From an uncultured Oscillospiraceae bacterium (GTDB lineage Bacteria > Bacillota_A > Clostridia > Oscillospirales > Oscillospiraceae), in the NCBI GenBank assembly GCA_900769845.1, contig CAAGIF010000216.1, forward strand, positions 1 through 23,310: a stretch of 23,310 nt of DNA, given 5' to 3'. The first letter of the stretch is position 1. Each line of letters begins with the position of its first letter. The notes under the pieces were generated by a model. The model was not told the origin of the DNA, searched no databases, and saw nothing but the letters and a program-made list of their open reading frames with translations. Position numbers and translations under genes: made by a program. Below, one piece after another: positions 7,376-15,254 of the stretch.

Positions 7376-7412
7376 ACGCCAGTCTTTCACGACGAAAGAC
7401 TGGCGTATTTTT
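7376..7412. terminator. Terminator shared by the membrane protein and rsmE
   Basis: A perfect 13-bp stem acgccagtctttc / gaaagactggcgt (7376-7388 and 7394-7406) with a 5-nt loop is followed by attttta on the plus strand. It lies between convergent stops. On the minus strand the following sequence GTTTCTGTT is only moderately T-rich, so termination is probably stronger in the plus direction. Confidence 0.88.
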
Positions 7413-8142
7413 AAAATTCACCGGATGCATACATCACGGCAGAAAGCGCGCAAAGCGGCGCTGTTTCACAGCGGAGAATCCGGCTGCCCAAGGTGCAGAT
7501 CCGAAGGCCTGCCACTCTTGCCTGCTCCACTTCCCCTTCCTCCAGGCCGCCCTCCGGGCCGGTCAGAAGACTTACGGTGGAAAAGGGCTTTTCCTCCAGC
7601 GCCATGCGAAGAGTGGTAGCATGTTCATTTTCATAAAACAGAATGGAAATATCTGCACGGACCGCCTCGGAAAGCGCTTCCTTGTAGCTGCCCAGAAGCC
7701 GAACTTGGGGAATTCTGCCTCGTCCGGATTGCTCTGCCGCAGATACTGCGATCTTCTGCCAGCGCTCCTGCTTCTTTTTCAGACTCTTTTCGTCCGGTTT
7801 GGAGATACATCTGGCGGAAGGAAACGCCACAATCTCGTAGGCGCCAAGTTCCGTTGCCTTCTGGATCACATGCTCCAGTTTATCTGCCTTGGGAAATGCC
7901 AGAAACAGGCTAACCCGGGCAGCAGGCTCTGATTTACTCTCTCCCCGTTCCAACACGGCAAGGGCGGTTTCACCGGCAGAAAAGCTTTCCACGGCACACA
8001 GGCACTCCATGCCCTCGCCGTCGCAGACGATTACCCGCTCCCCTTCTTTCAGCCGCAGAACCTTGGCATGCTGAGCATTTTCACCCGTCAGATAAACGGT
8101 ATTTCCTCCAAGTTCTTCCGGTGTAACAAAAAATCTGACCAT
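7411..8142 (-). CDS. rsmE: 16S rRNA (uracil-1498-N3)-methyltransferase
   Basis: This 243-aa protein is RsmE, which methylates U1498 of 16S rRNA using S-adenosylmethionine. It has an N-terminal PUA-like domain (about residues 1-70, MVRFFV...NAQHAKVLRLKEGE) and a C-terminal SPOUT knot with LTGPEGGLEEGEVEQAR and the family signature LGSRILRCETAPLCAL. Length is typical. GGAGG lies 7 nt before the ATG. It has its own promoter at 8173-8201. In many Firmicutes rsmE follows prmA, but that is not the case here. Confidence 0.95.
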   Translation of the reverse strand: MVRFFVTPEELGGNTVYLTGENAQHAKVLRLKEGERVIVCDGEGMECLCAVESFSAGETALAVLERGESKSEPAARVSLFLAFPKADKLEHVIQKATELGAYEIVAFPSARCISKPDEKSLKKKQERWQKIAVSAAEQSGRGRIPQVRLLGSYKEALSEAVRADISILFYENEHATTLRMALEEKPFSTVSLLTGPEGGLEEGEVEQARVAGLRICTLGSRILRCETAPLCALSAVMYASGEF

Positions 8143-8172
8143 GGATATTCCTCCATTCTCTTTCTATGTGCC

Positions 8173-8201
8173 ATAGTACCATAAATCCAAAGCTGAATCA
8201 A
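8173..8201 (-). promoter_or_regulatory. rsmE promoter
   Basis: On the minus strand TTGATT (8196-8201) and TACTAT (8173-8178) are separated by 17 bp, 30 bp before the rsmE ATG. Confidence 0.6.
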
Positions 8202-8224
8202 TGGTCTTTTATGCATTTCAATAG

Positions 8225-8253
8225 TTGCGCCTGCATCTAATTCTTGCTAAAAT
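8225..8253 (+). promoter_or_regulatory. Promoter of the MATE transporter gene
   Basis: TTGCGC (8225-8230) and TAAAAT (8248-8253) have a 17-bp spacer and lie 38 bp before the ATG, back to back with the rsmE promoter. Confidence 0.55.
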
Positions 8254-8291
8254 AAATAAAAACAATTATTTGAAAGACAGGTAGATTTTCC

Positions 8292-9686
8292 ATGAGAGCT
8301 ATCCTTCAGAAAAGTCCCCGCATTCTTTCTCCAAAACAGGGAAAAGATGTGGATATGACTCAGGGCAATATCACAAGGCATCTGATCCAGTTCGCCATTC
8401 CCCTGCTGATTGGCAATCTGTTTCAGCAGCTGTACACCACCGTGGATACCTGGGTGGTTGGCAAATATGTCAGCAATGAAGCCTATGCCGCCGTGGGCAG
8501 TGTGGGTCCCATTGTCAATATGCTGATTGGCTTTTTTATGGGTCTGTCCTCCGGTGCCGGCGTGGTAATCAGCCAATACTACGGCGCAAAGCGGTATGAG
8601 GATGTAGGCCGGGCGGTTCACACCGCCATGGTCATGACCCTGATTCTTGGTATCCTCTTCACCGGTCTGGGTCTTACCATTGCCCCTTATATGCTGAGGC
8701 TGATGAAAACGCCGGACAATGTGCTGCCCGAATCCACTGCCTATTTAAGCATTTATTTTTCCGGTGTACTGGGACTGATGTTCTATAATATCGGAGCAGG
8801 TATCCTCCGGGCAGTGGGCGATTCCAAGCGTCCCTTCTATTTTCTTGTTGTCTGCGCCGTAATGAACACCGTACTGGATCTTGTCTTTGTTCTGTATTTT
8901 GATATGGGCGTCCGGGGCGTGGCTCTGGCTACCATTGTGTCCCAGATCACCTCCGCTCTGCTGATCATCATTACCCTGCTTCGCACTGACGAATGCATCA
9001 AACTCCGGATTTCCATGCTGAAAATCCACTGGGATATGCTGGCTAAGATTTTCAAGGTAGGCATCCCCGCCGCGCTGCAGATGGCGGTCACCGCATTTTC
9101 CAATATTTTTGTACAGAGCTACATCAACTTCTTCGGGGATAACTGCATGTCCGGCTGGACGACTTACGCAAAGGTAGATCAACTTCTGTTCTTGCCCATG
9201 CAATCCATCGCCCTGGCATCCACCACCTTCGTGGGACAGAATCTGGGCTGCAATCAGATCGACCGGGCCAAGAAGGGCGTTAGAAATGCCATCATCCTCT
9301 CCCTGTGCTCTACCGTCCTTCTGATGATCCCTGTGATGATCTTCGCCCCCGGTATTGTGGCATTCTTCAACAACAAACCGGAAGTGATTTCCTACGGAAC
9401 CATGCTGCTACGCTGGCTCTCCCCCTTCTATGTGCTGTGCTGTTTTAATCAGATCTATTCCAGCGCGCTTCGGGGCGCAGGTAACAGCAAGGCGCCCATG
9501 ATCATCATGCTGACCTCCTTTGTGGCTTTCCGTCAGGTATATCTGTTTGCCATGTCTCGAATCTGCAATGAGATTCTTCCCATTGCCATGGGTTACCCCG
9601 CCGGTTGGCTGCTATGCAGCACCCTTACGACCCTGTATTATAACAAGGTAAAGCTGGGCAAAAACCGTTTGATTGAAGATAAATGA
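8292..9686 (+). CDS. MATE family efflux transporter
   Basis: The 464-aa protein is a multidrug and toxic compound extrusion transporter, probably exporting drugs or metabolites in exchange for Na+ or H+. It has the family opening DMTQGNITRHLIQFAIPLLIGNLFQQLYTTVD, two MatE repeats (about residues 35-195 and 255-415) and about twelve hydrophobic segments. Length is normal for the DinF/NorM-like group. The ATG at 8292 is preceded by a modest AGGTAG; another possible start is Met22 (DMTQG). It is monocistronic and ends at a hairpin directly after the stop. Substrate cannot be read from sequence. Confidence 0.92.
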   Translation: MRAILQKSPRILSPKQGKDVDMTQGNITRHLIQFAIPLLIGNLFQQLYTTVDTWVVGKYVSNEAYAAVGSVGPIVNMLIGFFMGLSSGAGVVISQYYGAKRYEDVGRAVHTAMVMTLILGILFTGLGLTIAPYMLRLMKTPDNVLPESTAYLSIYFSGVLGLMFYNIGAGILRAVGDSKRPFYFLVVCAVMNTVLDLVFVLYFDMGVRGVALATIVSQITSALLIIITLLRTDECIKLRISMLKIHWDMLAKIFKVGIPAALQMAVTAFSNIFVQSYINFFGDNCMSGWTTYAKVDQLLFLPMQSIALASTTFVGQNLGCNQIDRAKKGVRNAIILSLCSTVLLMIPVMIFAPGIVAFFNNKPEVISYGTMLLRWLSPFYVLCCFNQIYSSALRGAGNSKAPMIIMLTSFVAFRQVYLFAMSRICNEILPIAMGYPAGWLLCSTLTTLYYNKVKLGKNRLIEDK

Positions 9687-9687
9687 C

Positions 9688-9720
9688 AGAAGGGCAGCCG
9701 ATGGCTGCCCTTCTTATATT
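9688..9720 (+). terminator. Hairpin after the MATE transporter gene
   Basis: A perfect 12-bp stem agaagggcagcc / ggctgcccttct (9688-9699, 9703-9714) with a 3-nt loop begins just after the stop codon. The T-tract (tatatt) is weak, so termination may be partial. Confidence 0.65.
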
Positions 9721-9730
9721 CCGAAATCGA

Positions 9731-9804
9731 CAGAATCCCCTTGGATTCTGACACCGCTATCCACTATACTGATCTCAGGCAGATACCCCTGCGACACTCT
9801 GCCT
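9731..9804. repeat. Two further hairpins in the MATE/DUF3794 gap
   Basis: cagaatcc/ggattctg (9731-9738, 9743-9750) forms an 8-bp stem with a 4-nt loop. aggcaga/tctgcct (9777-9783, 9798-9804) forms a 7-bp stem with a 14-nt loop. They lie between two stronger hairpins. No ORF is apparent in this gap. Confidence 0.5.
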
Positions 9805-9806
9805 AA

Positions 9807-9843
9807 CCGCCGTATCGGATCTCCCCCGATACGGCGGATTTTT
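9807..9843 (+). terminator. Strong intrinsic terminator
   Basis: A 12-bp perfect stem ccgccgtatcgg / ccgatacggcgg (9807-9818, 9826-9837) with a 7-nt loop is followed by attttt on the plus strand, and ends just before the stop codon of the convergent DUF3794 gene. It would stop transcripts from the MATE side. The minus-strand side has no T-run. Confidence 0.8.
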
Positions 9844-9845
9844 CG

Positions 9846-11342
9846 TTACAGCACCGGTATCAGCAGCATTTGTCCTTTCTGGGGTTCTCCTGCCAGACCG
9901 TTGGTTTCCCGGATCTTCTCCACGGTGGAACCGGCCCGCTTTGCGATCTGCCAGAGATTCTCCTCAGTCACTCTGCAAAGTATCAAGGAGGGTCTGTCTG
10001 TATCTCTTTGCCGTATTTCACCGAGTTCCATTCCGCTAAGCATGGAGATTGGCTGCTCCGTATTCACTGTCATATCCAGCAGCACATTCCCCGTAACGGT
10101 CATTCCATCCGTACCGGGAGCGCATACTGGGATTCCGTCTGTGGAGGGAATGATCCGAATTCCCGATTTTACATCTGCAGGAAGATCGAGTTTCGCCTCC
10201 CATCGGACATTGGAACCCTGCAGATTCCCTTCATCGGAACAGGAAAGAATCTGAAATACACCGGCTAGCTCCAGTTCCACACCGACATCTGAACGGTACT
10301 GTCTTGGAAAATCCGGCAATATGCTGCCGTCCGCCGGAATTCCCGCCAATCCGGGAATCGACTGTTCAGCCCGCAAAATTTCCTGCCGCTGATCCAAAAT
10401 TACGGGAAATACCCGGTCTTCTCTTTGCATTTGCAGTTCCCGTTGGGGGCTGTATGCATCCACACCAACCTCAATCAGCTGACGGTCGATGATCCGATAT
10501 TGACAGACCATACTGCATTTCAGACGGATTTTTCCCGGCTCCACAACATCTGTTTCCAGATTGGTAACCGCCCCCAGTATATCCGCCCGGGCATCGGAAC
10601 TGAAAGAGGCGGGTAATTCTCCGTACTGGGAAAATGGAAGTTTTATATGACGGAATGCGATTTTGCCGTCCTCTTTGCGGAAGATCAGATGCACCTGTCC
10701 GTTTCCACGAAATACAATCCGGTTACCAGTTATACCGGTATCGGTAATCTCCGGTATCACTCTGGCGCACAGGAGCTTATCTTCCTCCGACATATCCGGT
10801 ATTACCATGTCCTCATCCAGGTGGAAGTGCTTTTCTCCCACATTCCGTATCAATGACAAGGGATAGAACTCCTTCAGAATCTGCACATCCCCCGGCGCCT
10901 CCGGCGGGGATGGAATCTCCTGGCATACAGGCGCAAATGCCTGAAGCAAAATCCCTACGCCCACACGAACGATCAGTTTTCTTGCAGAGATCCCCCGACT
11001 GTCGGCAAATCGGACAATGGGATACACACGGACAGGACCGTCATCCTCGGCATCAGGAATTTCCCACTTATGCTGGAAGGGCATCCAGCATTCTGTTACT
11101 CTGGCCTCCTGCTCACCTTCCGGCATGTAGAGAATATGGGCCATCACACCACCGGACACCGTAACGGAACCGGGATAACGTTCCTTGCTGCGAAGCTGAA
11201 CCTGGGCCCAGGTGGTGATCACCCGACCAATATCCGGCATACCGTCAGGAAGACGAATTTCCTGGGTCAATTCCTTATTCTCAACGGAATCCAACTGACA
11301 GGATAAATAGGATACGGGAATTTTATGAAACTGCAATTCCAA
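9846..11342 (-). CDS. DUF3794 (SPOCS) and LysM domain protein, spore-coat type
   Basis: This 498-aa protein contains repeated DUF3794/SPOCS domains, of the kind in SpoVID, SafA partners and CotE-associated proteins. The N-terminal QEIRLPDGMPDIGRVITTWAQVQ and internal repeats (about residues 30-130, 180-270 and 310-420) are visible. A C-terminal LysM motif (about 452-497, LWQIAKRAGSTVEKIRETNGL...LLIPVL) should bind peptidoglycan. It has no signal peptide, as expected for mother-cell proteins that build the spore envelope. The start is a TTG at 11342 with AAGGAG 9 nt upstream; no ATG fits. A sigma-E-like promoter lies 33 bp upstream. The coat role is inferred from the family and the promoter. 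Confidence 0.9.
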   Translation of the reverse strand: MELQFHKIPVSYLSCQLDSVENKELTQEIRLPDGMPDIGRVITTWAQVQLRSKERYPGSVTVSGGVMAHILYMPEGEQEARVTECWMPFQHKWEIPDAEDDGPVRVYPIVRFADSRGISARKLIVRVGVGILLQAFAPVCQEIPSPPEAPGDVQILKEFYPLSLIRNVGEKHFHLDEDMVIPDMSEEDKLLCARVIPEITDTGITGNRIVFRGNGQVHLIFRKEDGKIAFRHIKLPFSQYGELPASFSSDARADILGAVTNLETDVVEPGKIRLKCSMVCQYRIIDRQLIEVGVDAYSPQRELQMQREDRVFPVILDQRQEILRAEQSIPGLAGIPADGSILPDFPRQYRSDVGVELELAGVFQILSCSDEGNLQGSNVRWEAKLDLPADVKSGIRIIPSTDGIPVCAPGTDGMTVTGNVLLDMTVNTEQPISMLSGMELGEIRQRDTDRPSLILCRVTEENLWQIAKRAGSTVEKIRETNGLAGEPQKGQMLLIPVL

Positions 11343-11374
11343 ACAGAATCACTCCTTGTACATGTTGATACTGC

Positions 11375-11403
11375 ATTGTATGGTGGGAAGGACAAGGATA
11401 TGC
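11375..11403 (-). promoter_or_regulatory. Candidate sigma-E promoter of the DUF3794-LysM gene
   Basis: On the minus strand GCATATC (11397-11403) is followed after 14 nt by CATACAAT (11375-11382). This fits the sigma-E pattern kmATATT-N14-CATACAnT with one mismatch in the -35. No vegetative -35 is placed correctly for this -10. It predicts mother-cell expression. Confidence 0.6.
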
Positions 11404-11404
11404 C

Positions 11405-11554
11405 CTATTTTTTCGTCAAACAGCAAACGCCAATGACCAGAAGCGCAAAACCGCCGCAGGTACACAGAAATCCCGACTCCAAGCACTGTCCGATTAGCAG
11501 CCCCAAACCAAAGCCAAGGAGAATACACCCCTTCAAGTGATCCTTTCTGCACAT
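11405..11554 (-). CDS. 49-aa Cys- and Gly-rich membrane protein
   Basis: A short ORF of 49 residues begins MCRKDHLKGCILLGFGLGLL and ends CCLTKK. It has six cysteines, two glycine-rich hydrophobic segments (about residues 10-22 and 32-46) and basic ends, so it could form a small hairpin membrane protein. GGGGGTG is 5 nt before the ATG, but that site is also the 3' arm of the terminator that follows livF. The stop lies next to the sigma-E-like promoter of the DUF3794 gene. No named family is recognised, and no separate promoter was found. The +1-frame 67-aa reading (11349-11552) is less protein-like. Confidence 0.7.
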   Translation of the reverse strand: MCRKDHLKGCILLGFGLGLLIGQCLESGFLCTCGGFALLVIGVCCLTKK

Positions 11555-11589
11555 AAAAACACCCCCTGCAAAGCCTATGCAGGGGGTGT
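11555..11589 (-). terminator. Liv operon terminator overlapping a ribosome site
   Basis: A perfect 12-bp stem (11559-11570 with 11578-11589, arms acaccccctgca / tgcagggggtgt) and a 7-nt loop is followed on the minus strand by TTTTTATG. It begins 13 nt after the livF stop. The 3' arm holds the GGGGGTG used by the 49-aa ORF. Confidence 0.85.
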
Positions 11590-11601
11590 ATCCGATTTCA
11601 C

Positions 11602-12309
11602 TCAGCCGCCAAGATACGCCTTTCTGACTTCGTCAGACCGGGATAGTTCCAGACCGGTTCCGGACAGGGTAACATTACCCGTTTCCAGAACATAGGCCCG
11701 ATCTGCAAGCTGCAAGGCTTTGCTTGCATTTTGTTCCACCAGCAAAATAGTCGTGCCGTCAGCATGCAACTGCTTGATAATATCAAATATCTGATCCACC
11801 AGAATGGGCGCAAGACCCATGGAAGGCTCGTCCAGCATCATCAGCTTGGGATGGCTCATCAGCGCCCGGCTCATAGCCAGCATCTGTTGCTCACCGCCGG
11901 ATAGCGTGCCGGCAATCTGTTTTCTGCGTTCCTTCAGCCGGGGAAAATAGGAAAATACCCGATCAAGGTCTGCCTGGGACACATCCTTGCGGATATAGGC
12001 GCCCATCTCCAGGTTTTCCTGGACAGACATTTGCAGGAAGATTCTTCTGCCTTCCGGAACATGGGCAAGGCCGTGGCGAAGAAGTTTGTATGCATCCGAA
12101 TGGGTGATATCCTGTCCCATAAATTGGATCTTACCGCTGCGGGGATGCATCAAACCAGAAACGGTTTTTAGAATCGTGCTCTTACCTGCGCCGTTGGCGC
12201 CGATCAAGGCAACGATTTCGCCCTCATGCACCTCAAAGGAAACCCCCTTGATGGCATGGATCGCACCGTAGTACACATGGATGTCCTCTATTTTCAGCAT
12301 CACAGCCAT
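11602..12309 (-). CDS. livF: Branched-chain amino-acid ABC transporter ATP-binding protein LivF
   Basis: This roughly 235-aa ATPase is one of the two nucleotide-binding subunits of the LivJHMGF importer at the inner face of the membrane. Walker A is GANGAGKST (about residues 37-45), the signature is LSGGEQQM and Walker B is LMMLDEPSMGL. The ATG at 12309 overlaps the livG stop (TGATG), but its GGAG is only 3 nt away; GTG at 12303 and ATG at 12300 (MLKIED, the commonest LivF start) have better spacing. Last gene of the operon; the terminator follows. Confidence 0.95.
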   Translation of the reverse strand: MAVMLKIEDIHVYYGAIHAIKGVSFEVHEGEIVALIGANGAGKSTILKTVSGLMHPRSGKIQFMGQDITHSDAYKLLRHGLAHVPEGRRIFLQMSVQENLEMGAYIRKDVSQADLDRVFSYFPRLKERRKQIAGTLSGGEQQMLAMSRALMSHPKLMMLDEPSMGLAPILVDQIFDIIKQLHADGTTILLVEQNASKALQLADRAYVLETGNVTLSGTGLELSRSDEVRKAYLGG

Positions 12310-13142
12310 CAACTCCTTCCCAAATATGCTTCAATAACCGCGGGATTGTTCTTGATCTCCTCCGGTGTGCCCTTGGCAATAATCTTACCGTAATTGACAA
12401 CAACAATACCTTCGCAGACATTCATAACCAGGTTCATATCATGCTCGATAAGGAAGATGGCGATCTGAAAAGTATCCCGAATCCGACGGATCTGATGCAT
12501 CAATTCCGTTGTTTCACTGGGATTCATGCCCGCTGCCGGCTCATCCAGCAAAATAATTGCAGGATTGGAGGCCAGCGCTCTACATATCTCCAGCCGGCGC
12601 TGAACGCCATAAGGCAACGATCCCGCTTTCTGATCCGCAACATCTGCAAGTCCCATAAAATCAAGCAGTTCCATCGCCTTCTGATTGGCCTTTTTTTCCG
12701 CCTTATAATATCCGGGAAGATGCAGCAGAGAGGAAATAAAGGAACATTTAATTTCGTTATGCATGCCGACCTTAACATTATCCAGCGCCGTCATCTCATT
12801 AAACAGGCGGATATTCTGAAAGGTTCTGGCAATTCCCATTTTATTGACCTTGGAGGTGGTCATGCCCTTGGTATCGATGCCCTTGAGCAGAATGGAACCC
12901 CGGGTGGGCTGGTACACACTGGTCAAAAGATTAAAAATGGTGGTCTTGCCGGCGCCGTTAGGGCCGATCAATCCGGAAATCTCCGTGGGACCGATGGTCA
13001 TTTCAAAACCGTCCACCGCAGTCAATCCGCCGAAATCAATACCAAGATTTCGCACATCCAGCACCGGCGGCTTATCAATATCCTGTTCCCGAAGGTAGTT
13101 TGTGCTGGAGACCTTAATAAGTTTTCTGGAATATTCATTCAT
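12309..13142 (-). CDS. livG: Branched-chain amino-acid ABC transporter ATP-binding protein LivG
   Basis: The 277-aa protein is the second ATPase of the liv importer. Walker A is GPNGAGKTT (about residues 77-85), followed by the LivG-type IARTFQNIRLF, a signature LPYGVQRRLEI in place of LSGGQ (normal for LivG) and Walker B IILLDEPAAGM. The C-terminal NYGKIIAKGTPEEIKNNPAVIEAYLG is typical. An N-terminal extension of about 25 residues precedes the ABC core. AAAGGAGG lies before the ATG. It starts 5 nt after the livM stop. Confidence 0.95.
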   Translation of the reverse strand: MNEYSRKLIKVSSTNYLREQDIDKPPVLDVRNLGIDFGGLTAVDGFEMTIGPTEISGLIGPNGAGKTTIFNLLTSVYQPTRGSILLKGIDTKGMTTSKVNKMGIARTFQNIRLFNEMTALDNVKVGMHNEIKCSFISSLLHLPGYYKAEKKANQKAMELLDFMGLADVADQKAGSLPYGVQRRLEICRALASNPAIILLDEPAAGMNPSETTELMHQIRRIRDTFQIAIFLIEHDMNLVMNVCEGIVVVNYGKIIAKGTPEEIKNNPAVIEAYLGRS

Positions 13143-13147
13143 AACCC

Positions 13148-14212
13148 TCAGGCCTCCTTTCTCGTCACACGGAACTTATCCTTAACAGCAGCAACAATAC
13201 GGTCCATAAACCCCTTGCAGGCAGGACTCCATGTAAACAGCATAACAACAATCAGCACCACAGCATACAGTATCATTCGATAGTCCGCAAGGAAACGCAT
13301 TGCCTCCGGCAGGACATACAGTACCGTGGCGGAAATAACGGAACCGAGAATATTGCCCATTCCGCCCAGAACCACAAAAACAAGAATATCGATAGAGGTA
13401 GTAAATCCGAATTTGCTTGCAGCAACCGCAGAATAATTCAACCCATACAGTGCTCCTGCCATCCCCGCCAAAAATGCAGATACCACAAACGCCTTCAGCC
13501 GGTATGCCGTAATGGGAATACCCACAGATTCTGCGGCAATCCGGTTATCCCGGATAGATTTGATGGCTCTGCCTTCCTTGGAATTGATTAGATTCAGCAC
13601 CACAAAGAGTGTGAAAAGGATCAGAAGAAAACCAGCAAAAAATGTGGAGATTCTCTGAATACCCGTTGCTCCCAGCGCGCCGCTGAGAATCATTTTCCCG
13701 TCTGCCTCCAGATGAAGCTCGGTCTGACTCAGGGCAACACGCAGGCCGGTGGAATCTTTGCCGATGTAGAGATTGCCCACAATATTCTTAAGGATCTCGC
13801 CGAAAGCCAGTGTCACAATGGCGAGATAGTCACCACGAAGCCGCAGTACAGGAATGCCGACCACAAAACCTGCAATACCTGCCACGATACCGCCCACAAA
13901 GAGGGCTGCGACCAAGCGAAGGAAATCCTGTTCCAAAGCACCCTGCAGACACGCAGCGGTGACGATTCCCGCAAAAGCGCCCACGCCCATGAACCCTGCG
14001 TGACCAAGACTCAGTTCGCCGGAAATACCAACCACAAGGTTCAAGGAAACCGCCAGAACTATGTAGGAACAGATTGGGATCAGGTATCCGTTTACACTGC
14101 GGGAAAGCATACCGGCATTGGAAAGGCTCTGCATGACAAGATAGCCAACAATTACAAGGCCATAGGTTGCAAGATTTATGCCGTGGATTTTCATATATCT
14201 TTTAAACCGCAT
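13148..14212 (-). CDS. livM: Branched-chain amino-acid ABC permease LivM
   Basis: This 354-aa integral membrane protein is the LivM permease. It has about eight to ten hydrophobic segments and the family block LVVGISGELSLGHAGFMGVGAFAG (about residues 59-82). The later conserved LRLRGDYLAIVTLAFGEI and GGMGNILGSV are also visible. It starts 9 nt before the end of livH, with AAGGTG as ribosome site. It pairs with LivH to form the pore. A C-terminal cytoplasmic tail is rich in Lys and Arg. Confidence 0.95.
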   Translation of the reverse strand: MRFKRYMKIHGINLATYGLVIVGYLVMQSLSNAGMLSRSVNGYLIPICSYIVLAVSLNLVVGISGELSLGHAGFMGVGAFAGIVTAACLQGALEQDFLRLVAALFVGGIVAGIAGFVVGIPVLRLRGDYLAIVTLAFGEILKNIVGNLYIGKDSTGLRVALSQTELHLEADGKMILSGALGATGIQRISTFFAGFLLILFTLFVVLNLINSKEGRAIKSIRDNRIAAESVGIPITAYRLKAFVVSAFLAGMAGALYGLNYSAVAASKFGFTTSIDILVFVVLGGMGNILGSVISATVLYVLPEAMRFLADYRMILYAVVLIVVMLFTWSPACKGFMDRIVAAVKDKFRVTRKEA

Positions 14213-14221
14213 ACCTTCACC

Positions 14222-15103
14222 TTACACTTTCTCCTGAACGACCTTACCCATAAGGCCGGCAGGTTTGACCAAAAGCACAATGACCAGCACAAGGAATACG
14301 ATGGCATCGCTGAACTGTGTGGATAGATAGGCTTTGGTCATGGTCTCAATAACACCAAGCAAAATACCTCCCAGCATGGCGCCGGGAATGGAACCGATGC
14401 CGCCAAAAACCGCCGCTGTAAAGGCGCGGATACCGGGCATGGAACCGGTGGTGGGCTGAAGGGTAGGAACTGTGGAGCACAGAAGCACGCCGGCAATGGC
14501 GGCCAAGGCCGAACCGATGGCAAAGGTCATGGAAATCGTCCGATTCACATGAATGCCCATCAGCTGTGCAGCATCCCGATCCTCAGAAACAGCCCGCATA
14601 GCTTTTCCCATCTTGGTTTTTCCGGTAAACAGGGTCAGAGCTGTCATAATCAGAATACTGGCTGCAATGGTTATGATCACTTCACCGGTAATGGTCAACT
14701 TATCCTGAAACAGTTTAATGGGAGCAAATCTGACAATACTGGTAAAGTTCTTGGGGGCAGAACCCCATATAAGCTGAGCAGCATTCTGAAGAAAATAGCT
14801 TACGCCAATGGCAGTAATCAAAACCGCAAGGCTGGGCGCGCCACGAAGAGGCTTATAAGCAAGACCCTCTATGAAAATACCCAGCAAAGTGCAGACGATC
14901 ACGGCAATTCCGATTCCTGCAACAGCGGGCAGCCCCAAATACTGGGTAGCTGAGAAAGACATATACGCGCCCACCATGATAATATCGCCATGGGCGAAGT
15001 TCAGCATTTTGGCAATGCCGTAAACCATGGTATAACCCAATGCGATGATGGCATATACAGCGCCTATACTGATTCCGTTGATCAAGTATTGAAGAAACTC
15101 CAT
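14222..15103 (-). CDS. livH: Branched-chain amino-acid ABC permease LivH
   Basis: The 293-aa permease is LivH. It opens with the family sequence INGISIGAVYAIIALGYTMVYGIAKMLNFAHGD (about residues 9-41) and carries RAVSEDRDAAQLMGIHVNRTI, the cytoplasmic coupling loop contacting the ATPase. Around eight membrane segments are seen. GAGGGAAG precedes the ATG. A 151-bp gap with stem-loops separates it from livJ, which probably lets the binding protein be made in excess. Confidence 0.95.
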   Translation of the reverse strand: MEFLQYLINGISIGAVYAIIALGYTMVYGIAKMLNFAHGDIIMVGAYMSFSATQYLGLPAVAGIGIAVIVCTLLGIFIEGLAYKPLRGAPSLAVLITAIGVSYFLQNAAQLIWGSAPKNFTSIVRFAPIKLFQDKLTITGEVIITIAASILIMTALTLFTGKTKMGKAMRAVSEDRDAAQLMGIHVNRTISMTFAIGSALAAIAGVLLCSTVPTLQPTTGSMPGIRAFTAAVFGGIGSIPGAMLGGILLGVIETMTKAYLSTQFSDAIVFLVLVIVLLVKPAGLMGKVVQEKV

Positions 15104-15254
15104 TTATCTTCCCTCTCTTTCCCGACAGTCTAGGACAACGCTTCAGAAACCGAAGCGCTCTCATGGACTGTCGATGCTTTCTAACACAGGGGAAGCCGGA
15201 CAGGGTTGCCCCTGTCCAGCTATCCGGGTTTGGTTCGCATTATTTCCGTTTAGA
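15104..15254 (-). promoter_or_regulatory. Structured livJ-livH spacer
   Basis: Two stem-loops occupy this gap. The first has cgacagtc (15123-15130) pairing with gactgtcg (15166-15173) and an inner cgcttc/gaagcg stem (15139-15144, 15152-15157). The second pairs ggacaggg (15198-15205) with ccctgtcc (15210-15217). Neither has a long T-run, so mRNA stabilisation or partial attenuation is more likely than full termination. Confidence 0.5.
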
